From: Chloroflexaceae bacterium UBA1466
GTDB taxonomy: Bacteria > Chloroflexota > Chloroflexia > Chloroflexales > Chloroflexaceae
Reading direction: 5' to 3'
Assembly: GCA_002325605.1 (NCBI GenBank)
Contig: DCSM01000035.1
Span: forward strand, 16,023-31,762
Length of the DNA stretch: 15,740 nucleotides
In this document: positions 6,941 to 13,046 of the stretch, piece after piece
Position numbering within the stretch: the first letter of the stretch is position 1
Layout of the letters: every line of letters starts with the position of its first letter
The notes under the pieces: generated by a model
Told to the model about the DNA's origin: nothing
The model's database searches: none
The model's input: the letters and a program-made list of their open reading frames with translations, nothing else
Program-made: the position numbers and the translations under genes

Positions 6941-8178
6941 CGCATAAAATTCTGGTGCTTGGAATCGGTTTTGGGGGAGTGGAAGGTTTGGCCCCCCAAT
7001 TAAACCAACAGATTCTCGCTGCCGACCTGTTGGTCGGAGGCCAGCGCCACCTGGCTAATTTTGCTGCTTTCAAAGGCGAGAAAATCGCAATTCTCAACAA
7101 TATTGAGAAAGTTATCCAACAAATTCAGCAATTTTTCCTGGAGAAAAAACAAATTGTCGTTTTGGCTTCAGGTGATCCGCTCTATTATGGCATTGGTACG
7201 CGGCTAAGACAAGTTTTCACAGCGGAGGAATTGGAAATTATCGCTGCGCCCACTTCTTTTCAATTAGCTTTCGCAGCTTTAGCTGAACCCTGGCATGATG
7301 CACTTTTTCTGAGTGTCCATGCTCATCCGTTGGAAAAAGTTATCCTCAAAATCATCAATTTTTATCATAATCCTTCTGGAGAGCTAAGTAAAATTGCTCT
7401 TTTGACCGATAACCAAAATACTCCTGCGGCTATTTCAACCGCTTTGTTGGCTGCAAAGATAGCTCCCGCTACTCCCTGCGCGATTTGTGAAAATCTTGGT
7501 TTACCAAACCAGAGAATTGTGCAAACAACGCTAGATCAAGCAGCTAACGAGGTTTTTGCTCCGCTTAACGTTTTTATTCTTTGGTTAGAAAAGAAACAAA
7601 ATCTAAAGAAACATCCTATTTCGCCAGGTCTACCCGATGAATCCTTCTCTACTTCAGCTAATTTGATAACCAAACGTGAAATTCGCTTACTGACTTTAGC
7701 CGAATTGGCGTTGCAGCCTGGAGAGATTTTGTGGGATATTGGCGCAGGCAGTGGCGCAGTAAGCATTGAAGCTGCACGTTCTCAACCAACAGCTACCGTT
7801 TTTGCGGTTGAAAAGCGTCCTACGGTTTACGCACATTTGGAAGAGAATTTGCGGCGGTTTCCGCTTTCCAATCTCTATTCAACGCTCACTAGTGCGCCTG
7901 AAGTTTGCGCTTCTTGGCCGAATCCAAATGCGATTTTCATTGGAGGTAGTGGGGGAAAAATGCAAGAAATCATTGAACTTGCCCAAAAACGCCTTTATTC
8001 GCATGGCCGTTTAGTGATCAATCTTGCTACTTTAGAGCATCTGGCTTTAGTACATTCTTTGCTTCCAAACGCTCAGATCACTCAGATTCAGGTAAATAAA
8101 GGTGTCTCTATCCAAGCTTTACTTCGTTTTGAAGCTCTAAATCCTATCTTTATCGTAACTTGGCGAAAGGATAATTAG
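6928..8178 (+). CDS. cbiET: CbiE-CbiT fusion: cobalt-precorrin-7 C5-methyltransferase / C15-methyltransferase (decarboxylating)
   Basis: This one polypeptide (416 residues) corresponds to CobL of the aerobic pathway. Residues 7 to about 220 form the CbiE tetrapyrrole methylase (LGIGFGG at 11-17, SGDPLYYGIG at 81-90, APTSFQLAFAAL at 107-118). Residues 245-416 form CbiT, a Rossmann SAM enzyme with TKREIR (248-253), WDIGAGSG (269-276) and FIGGSGG (337-343). A linker of about 25 residues joins them. The start is TTG at 6928, supported by GGAAAGG (6914-6920) seven bases upstream and by the family N-terminus beginning at once; it overlaps cbiD by 13 bp. The fusion is widespread, so it is not odd in itself. 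Confidence 0.93.
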   Translation: MAKIAHKILVLGIGFGGVEGLAPQLNQQILAADLLVGGQRHLANFAAFKGEKIAILNNIEKVIQQIQQFFLEKKQIVVLASGDPLYYGIGTRLRQVFTAEELEIIAAPTSFQLAFAALAEPWHDALFLSVHAHPLEKVILKIINFYHNPSGELSKIALLTDNQNTPAAISTALLAAKIAPATPCAICENLGLPNQRIVQTTLDQAANEVFAPLNVFILWLEKKQNLKKHPISPGLPDESFSTSANLITKREIRLLTLAELALQPGEILWDIGAGSGAVSIEAARSQPTATVFAVEKRPTVYAHLEENLRRFPLSNLYSTLTSAPEVCASWPNPNAIFIGGSGGKMQEIIELAQKRLYSHGRLVINLATLEHLALVHSLLPNAQITQIQVNKGVSIQALLRFEALNPIFIVTWRKDN

Positions 8179-8179
8179 T

Positions 8180-8917
8180 TTGAAACGCGCTACTTTAACA
8201 ATAGTTGGTGTGGGGCCTGGCGATCCAGAACTGATAACTGTGAAAGGTTTGCGGGCAATTCAAGCGGCAAATGTCGTTTTCGTGCCTCGCAGCCGCAAGA
8301 ATGAAGAAAGTTTTGCTTTACGCATTGCTCAACAATGGCTTGATCACTCGCGGCAAAAAGTAGTTTCAGTTACTTTAGCGATGTCGCGGGATAAGAATGA
8401 ATCCCACACGGCTTGGCAAAAAGTTGCCGATCAAATAGCTGAAAATTTAGCAGAAATAGAGGATCATCAGCAAGAGGTGCATGGAGTTTACTTGCTTTTA
8501 GGCGATTCGATGCTTTACAGCACATTTGCCTATCTTCAAGCAGAGCTTTTGTTGCATCATTCTCAGATTAAAATGCAATTTATCCCAGGAATTACCTCGT
8601 TTGCGGCCACCGCAGCGCAAGCCCAAATTTCCTTGGCACAAGCTGATGAAAAGATTATAATTGTTCCAGCTAGTGAACAAATTGATTCAAAGCAATTGCG
8701 GAGCCTGTTGACCGACTTTGAAACTGTGATTTTAATGAAAGTCGGGCCAGTTTTACCTCAGATCATTAAGCTTTTGGAAGAGCTTGCATTACAAGAAAGA
8801 GTGATTTTTGCAGAAAAAGTTGGAATGCCTGAAGAATATATCACCCAAGACTTAGCTGCTTTGCGTGAAAAGCAACATTCTTATCTTTCACTTCTGATTG
8901 TACAGCAGAAAAAATGA
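8180..8917 (+). CDS. cbiL: CbiL, cobalt-precorrin-2 C20-methyltransferase
   Basis: It adds the C20 methyl group to cobalt-precorrin-2. This is a 245-residue class III SAM methyltransferase with VGVGPGDPELITVKG (9-23), VPRSRKNEES (35-44), GDSMLYST (108-115), IPGITSFAATAAQA (135-148) and VILMKVGP towards the end. The start is TTG at 8180, one base after the cbiET stop, with AAAGGA (8166-8171) eight bases upstream. The company of cbiX, cbiD and cbiG argues for the cobalt-dependent enzyme rather than aerobic CobI, which is homologous. The stop is 6 bp ahead of the nuclease gene. Confidence 0.92.
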   Translation: MKRATLTIVGVGPGDPELITVKGLRAIQAANVVFVPRSRKNEESFALRIAQQWLDHSRQKVVSVTLAMSRDKNESHTAWQKVADQIAENLAEIEDHQQEVHGVYLLLGDSMLYSTFAYLQAELLLHHSQIKMQFIPGITSFAATAAQAQISLAQADEKIIIVPASEQIDSKQLRSLLTDFETVILMKVGPVLPQIIKLLEELALQERVIFAEKVGMPEEYITQDLAALREKQHSYLSLLIVQQKK

Positions 8918-8923
8918 GGTAAA

Positions 8924-9352
8924 ATGATTAGACCTTCAAAAAAAGTGGGGGGTAAGCCTCGTGGAAAGAGGTCAAGTTCTTTTCCAAACGATGATGCTGA
9001 GACTGTTAGGGGAATTTTGCGAGAGAATGAGGCAGCTGACATTCTTGCACGAAATGGCTATGACGTTGAGCAAAATCCGTTTTTGTGTCTCCCAGGGCCT
9101 AAAAATCCAGACTATCGTATTGAGGGAATTCTATTTGATTGTTATGCGCCGAAAAATGCAAAACCTCGAAATATAGCAGCAGTTATAGAGGATAAAATTG
9201 GTCGAGGACAAGCGAATAGTTTTGTTATTTACCTAAAAGATAGTATAGTACCAGTTATGGATTTACAAAAACAATTTCTTGACTATCCAATAAATGGGTT
9301 AAATAAGTTGATAATTATTTGTAGAGATGATACTATCGTCTCATTTCCATAG
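8924..9352 (+). CDS. CdiA-CT-like PD-(D/E)XK nuclease toxin domain (probable tRNase), orphan
   Basis: This 142-residue soluble protein is unrelated to cobalamin synthesis. After a basic, low-complexity N-terminus (1-25) it shows the pattern I recognise from CdiA C-terminal nuclease toxins: RENEAADILARNGYDVEQNP (33-52), KNPDYRIEG (60-68), FDCYAP (71-76), K91 and GQA (95-97). E36, D63, D72 and K91 have the same spacing (27, 9, 19) as the E/D/D/K active site I recall for the Burkholderia CDI tRNase, so it is probably catalytically intact. It has no signal peptide, membrane segment, pre-toxin domain or adhesin. A short-spaced Shine-Dalgarno sequence (GAGG, 8916-8919) overlaps the cbiL stop. Several ATA, AGA and AGG codons set it apart from its neighbours, a sign of transfer. 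The next gene looks like its immunity protein. tRNA as the target is inferred, not seen. Confidence 0.75.
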   Translation: MIRPSKKVGGKPRGKRSSSFPNDDAETVRGILRENEAADILARNGYDVEQNPFLCLPGPKNPDYRIEGILFDCYAPKNAKPRNIAAVIEDKIGRGQANSFVIYLKDSIVPVMDLQKQFLDYPINGLNKLIIICRDDTIVSFP

Positions 9353-9361
9353 GAGAAGCTA

Positions 9362-9781
9362 ATGGCTCTGGATTACAGTTTGATTTTTGAAGCAGACCTC
9401 GAACCCCAATCTGCGCTGAAGCTTATTCTTCCAATCTTTGATTTCAAGCAATGCGAGGGAGAGAAATATCTTCTTGGTATAAATAATCTTCTCATCGGGT
9501 CCTGCGAAGAAAGTGAATTGTGTAAATCAATCATTGAAGAGGATTTTGGGTTTCGGCCCTCATTCTATGTTTGGTTTCGTATTCGTTCCAATGATGATGA
9601 GGATCGAAAAGGCCGTGCAATGATGACTGAAATCGTTTTGGAACTGCTACACCAAATCCCAGGTAATGCGGTTTTGCTCTTTAATGGCGAAACAATGGTG
9701 CTTCAGCGCATTGCTGGCAAAGTTACTTTAACCCCAATTTGGCATAATCTTATCCCACAGCCGACGAAAGTTGCGGCTTAG
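9362..9781 (+). CDS. SitI3-like immunity protein (probable antitoxin to the upstream nuclease)
   Basis: This 139-residue soluble protein starts MALDYSL and contains FGFRPS (62-67), a charged stretch (78-85) and GNAVLLFNGETMVLQR (101-116). I recognise this pattern from proteins annotated as SitI3 family, named after a Myxococcus polymorphic-toxin immunity protein. No membrane segment is present, so it should act in the cytoplasm, probably by binding the nuclease. AGGAG (9351-9355) overlaps the stop of the toxin gene and lies 6 nt before the ATG. This is a better ribosome-binding site than the toxin's own, as expected if immunity must be made in excess. It ends 11 bp before cbiFG. Pairing with the nuclease is inferred from adjacency and family. 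Confidence 0.7.
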   Translation: MALDYSLIFEADLEPQSALKLILPIFDFKQCEGEKYLLGINNLLIGSCEESELCKSIIEEDFGFRPSFYVWFRIRSNDDEDRKGRAMMTEIVLELLHQIPGNAVLLFNGETMVLQRIAGKVTLTPIWHNLIPQPTKVAA

Positions 9782-9792
9782 AAACAATTTGT

Positions 9793-11739
9793 ATGGCCAA
9801 AAATCTCTTTCTTCCCACGCCAGGCACAGTCTATTTCATTGGTGCGGGGCCTGGGGCCACCGATTTAATTACTTTGCGAGGCCGTGATCTTATCGCGCAA
9901 GCAGATTTGATTCTCTATGCGGATAGCCTCGTTAGTGAGCAGATCACGCATTTTGCCCAAAAGCCTAATGTTCAAATCGTTGGTTCGGCGAATCTGCATT
10001 TAGAGCAAATTCTAGCTTTAATGATCGAGGTCGTGCGAAAAGGGGGAATTGTTGCCCGCGTTCATACAGGTGATCCTGCGCTTTATGGGGCAATCTATGA
10101 GCAAATTGCGCTTTTGGAAGCAGAAAAGATTCCTTACGAAGTTATCCCTGGTGTTCCTTCGGCCTTTGCGGCAGCAGCTTGTCTAAAAGCCGAAATGACG
10201 ATTCCCGATCTTGTTCAAACCTTCATTCTCACGCGAGCCGCTGGCCGAACTCCCGTTCCGTCCGCTGAAAATCTTACTTCGCTGGCGGCTCATGGTGCTT
10301 CATTAGCGATTCATTTGAGTGTCAAGCAGATTGAAAAGGTTGTCAATGAGGTTTTAGCAGGTAAAGCCTATCCTTTAGATACTCCTGTTGCTGTTTTGTA
10401 CAAAGTAACGTGGGCTGATGAGCAGGTAATCATCGGAACGCTTGCCGATATTGGGCAAAAAGTGCAAGCTGCGGGCCTTACTAAACACGCTTTGATCATC
10501 ATTAGCCCCGCTTTAGATCCAAGGTTAAAAATTGCTTCGCAAAAACCGCAAAGTCGCTTATACGCTAAAGATTTTTCGCATGAATACCGTCAAGCTCAAG
10601 GGCAAACGACGCTTTCATATCCCCTTAATGAGCTAAAAAATGAAAGCAAACGCGAGCGAATTATTATTGCCATAACCAAACGCGGCGCTCTGCTCGCGGC
10701 CAAATTAGCTTTTGCGCTGAATGCTGATCTGCGCCTTCCAGCTAAATTTGCTGATTTAAGCCCTAAAGAGCTTGATTCTCAGCGATTTTCGACCTTTTCC
10801 TCTTCTGTAATGCAGGAAATAGCGCAATGTTGGCCACAATATCAGCAGCTAATTCTGCTTATGGCAACAGGAATTGCGGTTCGCGCTATTGCCCCTTTGT
10901 TGCAACATAAAACTCAAGATCCCGCTCTGATCTGTTTAGATGAGCAAGGGCAGGCTGTTATTCCTCTTTTGGGAGGGCATAAAGCAGGTGCAAATGCTTT
11001 AGCTAAGGAAATTGCTACTTTAACTGGCGGTTTCGCAGCGATTACAACTGCCAGCGATGGGCAAGAAAAGCTTGCACTTGATCTTTTGGGCCAAGAAGAG
11101 GGCTGGAAAATAGCTGAAAAGAGTGCTATTACTCATACTTCAGCATCTTTTGTGAATGATGATTTGTTGGGGATTTATGTTGCAGAAGGTTTGACAGGAG
11201 CGCGGGCCAGGCTACAGAAACTCGTGGCTGAAAATGTCGTTTTCGTTGAAAATATTGATGACCTAGCTTCCCCAGAATATGCAGCGGGCTTGATTGTTTC
11301 GCATCAAATGCTTACCGATCAGCAAGATAAGCTCTTACAAAAGAGCATTTTGTATCATCCACCAGTCTTAGTCGCGGGAATAGGTTGTCGAAAAGATATT
11401 TCTGCTGCTGAATTAGATGAAGCCCTTACAGAAACTTTATTGAGCAATCAGCTTGCATTTGAAAGTCTCGCGGCTTTAGCAACTGTTGATTTGAAGGAAA
11501 CGGAGCTTGGCTTGTTAGAATTGGCGAAAAAGCTCAAAATCCCTTTGCAATTTGTTCCGCAAGCGCACCTGAAAACCCTCGATTCAAGCGCTTTTAGCCC
11601 TAGCGCCGCGCAGGAAAAATTTGGGCTTCCTGGGGTAGCCGAGCCTTGTGCCCTCGTCGTTTCTGAGGGGAAGCTAATTGTTTCTAAGCAGATTTTTCTG
11701 CATTGTACCGTAGCAATTGCATTGAAAACAAAGAATTAA
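9793..11739 (+). CDS. cbiFG: CbiF-CbiG fusion: cobalt-precorrin-4 C11-methyltransferase / cobalt-precorrin-5A hydrolase
   Basis: This 648-residue two-enzyme protein acts at successive steps. Residues 12-245 are CbiF: GAGPGATDLITLRG (17-30), HTGDPALYGA (91-100), IPGVPSAFAA (118-127), LTRAAGRTPVP (146-156). A linker of about 40 residues follows (246-287). Residues 288-648 are a complete CbiG, which opens the delta-lactone and releases acetaldehyde. It has the N-terminal part with ATGIAVRAIAPLL (358-370) and GGHKAGANALA (394-404), a variable middle, and the C-terminal domain with GIGCRKD (529-535) and GLPGVAEPCAL (611-621). ATG at 9793, weak ribosome-binding site, 11 bp after the immunity gene. 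Its expression might depend on coupling through that inserted pair. Two bases separate its stop codon from the next ATG. Confidence 0.93.
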   Translation: MAKNLFLPTPGTVYFIGAGPGATDLITLRGRDLIAQADLILYADSLVSEQITHFAQKPNVQIVGSANLHLEQILALMIEVVRKGGIVARVHTGDPALYGAIYEQIALLEAEKIPYEVIPGVPSAFAAAACLKAEMTIPDLVQTFILTRAAGRTPVPSAENLTSLAAHGASLAIHLSVKQIEKVVNEVLAGKAYPLDTPVAVLYKVTWADEQVIIGTLADIGQKVQAAGLTKHALIIISPALDPRLKIASQKPQSRLYAKDFSHEYRQAQGQTTLSYPLNELKNESKRERIIIAITKRGALLAAKLAFALNADLRLPAKFADLSPKELDSQRFSTFSSSVMQEIAQCWPQYQQLILLMATGIAVRAIAPLLQHKTQDPALICLDEQGQAVIPLLGGHKAGANALAKEIATLTGGFAAITTASDGQEKLALDLLGQEEGWKIAEKSAITHTSASFVNDDLLGIYVAEGLTGARARLQKLVAENVVFVENIDDLASPEYAAGLIVSHQMLTDQQDKLLQKSILYHPPVLVAGIGCRKDISAAELDEALTETLLSNQLAFESLAALATVDLKETELGLLELAKKLKIPLQFVPQAHLKTLDSSAFSPSAAQEKFGLPGVAEPCALVVSEGKLIVSKQIFLHCTVAIALKTKN

Positions 11740-11740
11740 A

Positions 11741-13003
11741 ATGCCTAATTCCCTTACTCTGGTCAGTATTGGCCCTGGTGATTTGGATCAAATGACTATC
11801 GCGGCCCGAAATGCACTGCTTTCGGCTGATGTTATCGTTGGTTATGGTGCTTATCTTGAGCTTATTCGGCCTCTGCTCAAGCCTGAACAAACAATTATCA
11901 CGGGCCAAATGCGAAGTGAAATTGAACGGGCCACCCAAGCCATTGATTTGGCTTTCACAGGGAAGCAGGTTGCGGTGGTTAGCAGTGGCGATATTGGCAT
12001 CTATGCAATGGCCGCTCCTGTTTTTGAGGTTTTACGGCAGCGAAATTGGCAAGGAACCGACTTAAAAATCACAGTTTTGCCTGGCGTAAGTGCGATTCAA
12101 GCAGGTGCAGCGCATTTGGGCGGCGCAATCAGTCACGATTTTTGCCTTATTAGCCTTAGTGATCTGCTCACGCCGTGGGAAATAATTGAAAAACGCCTTT
12201 GGGCCGCAGCTTGGGGCGATTTTGTCGTGGCTTTGTACAATCCGCGCAGCAAAGACCGTGATTGGCAACTGAATCACGCTTTGGGGATTTTCCAAAACCA
12301 ACGAAACGCTCAGACTCCTGTTGCTTTAATCAAAAATGTCACGCGAGAGAATGAATCCATAGAAATCACGACGCTTGCTGATTTTGATGTGACTAAAGCG
12401 GATATGTTGAGCTTAGTCTTAATTGGCAATAGTCAAAGTTATCGTTTTCTTGATTATCTCATTACCCCTCGCGGTTATGGCATGGCGAAAGAGCGCGAAT
12501 CTGCTCCCCCAGAGCTTTTTGAAACAAATCCAACGCCAGAAACATGGCCAATTAACCTTACCAAACTGCGAAAATCTTTGGTGGTTGTGGTCGGTGGGGG
12601 AAAAGTTGCTGAAAGAAAGCTGCGGCGGCTTTTAGCAGGAGGAGCTAAAATCTGTCTGATTAGCCCCGAAGTAACAACGCAGATAGCGAAGTGGATTACA
12701 GATCAACAGCTTCAATGGGAAGAAAGAATCTATCAAAAAGGTGATCTGGCCCGCGAAAATAAGCCTTTTCTGGTCATCGCAGCGACCAATGCGCGTTTGG
12801 TGAATGCTCAAATCGCGCAGGAAGCTGAAGAACTTGGTTTACTTTGCAATGTTGTTGATAAACCCCAAGAAGGAAACGTGCATTTCCCTGCGGTAGAGCG
12901 CCTAAACGGTTTAGTTATCGCTGTTAGCACTGAGGGGCTTGACCCCGCCCGCGCCCGCAGCGAATGTGCTAAAATCGCTGCTTGGCTGGAGCAAACTTCT
13001 TAA
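11741..13003 (+). CDS. CbiH-SirC fusion: cobalt-precorrin-3 C17-methyltransferase / precorrin-2 dehydrogenase
   Basis: This is a 420-residue fusion. Residues 1-246 are CbiH, which methylates C17 and contracts the ring: SIGPGDLDQMT (9-19), VGYGAYLELI (33-42), SGDIGIYAMA (82-91), LPGVSAIQAGAA (113-124), YNPRSKDR (166-173), ITPRGY (241-246). After a linker of about 30 residues, 279-420 is a SirC/CysG-N/Met8p-type NAD+-binding domain: VVGGGKVAERK (283-293), IAATN (346-350), NVVDKPQEGNVHFPA (370-384) with the likely catalytic Asp at D373, and STEGLDPARAR (396-406). The two activities act on opposite sides of the CbiX and CbiL steps. ATG at 11741, two bases after cbiFG. It is the last recognisable cobalamin gene here. 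No ferrochelatase activity is implied, since CbiX is present. Confidence 0.9.
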   Translation: MPNSLTLVSIGPGDLDQMTIAARNALLSADVIVGYGAYLELIRPLLKPEQTIITGQMRSEIERATQAIDLAFTGKQVAVVSSGDIGIYAMAAPVFEVLRQRNWQGTDLKITVLPGVSAIQAGAAHLGGAISHDFCLISLSDLLTPWEIIEKRLWAAAWGDFVVALYNPRSKDRDWQLNHALGIFQNQRNAQTPVALIKNVTRENESIEITTLADFDVTKADMLSLVLIGNSQSYRFLDYLITPRGYGMAKERESAPPELFETNPTPETWPINLTKLRKSLVVVVGGGKVAERKLRRLLAGGAKICLISPEVTTQIAKWITDQQLQWEERIYQKGDLARENKPFLVIAATNARLVNAQIAQEAEELGLLCNVVDKPQEGNVHFPAVERLNGLVIAVSTEGLDPARARSECAKIAAWLEQTS

Positions 13004-13046
13004 ATAGTGGTGGCTGAGTTTAGCGAAGCTTAGAGAGGTTCTCAAC

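Noticed and set aside
8180..8917. Aerobic-pathway CobI instead of CbiL
   Set aside because: The gene sits with cbiX, cbiD and cbiG, which mark the early-cobalt route; no cobG, cobN or cobF is present.
8924..9781. Cobalamin accessory proteins (for example a missing reductase) rather than a toxin pair
   Set aside because: Neither protein has a nucleotide-binding or tetrapyrrole-enzyme motif. Both match toxin and immunity patterns, and the first has a full nuclease residue set.
13004..13046. Terminator between cbiH-sirC and the restriction-modification gene
   Set aside because: Only tiny stems (AGC/GCT, GAGA/TCTC) without a T-run are present, insufficient for an intrinsic terminator.
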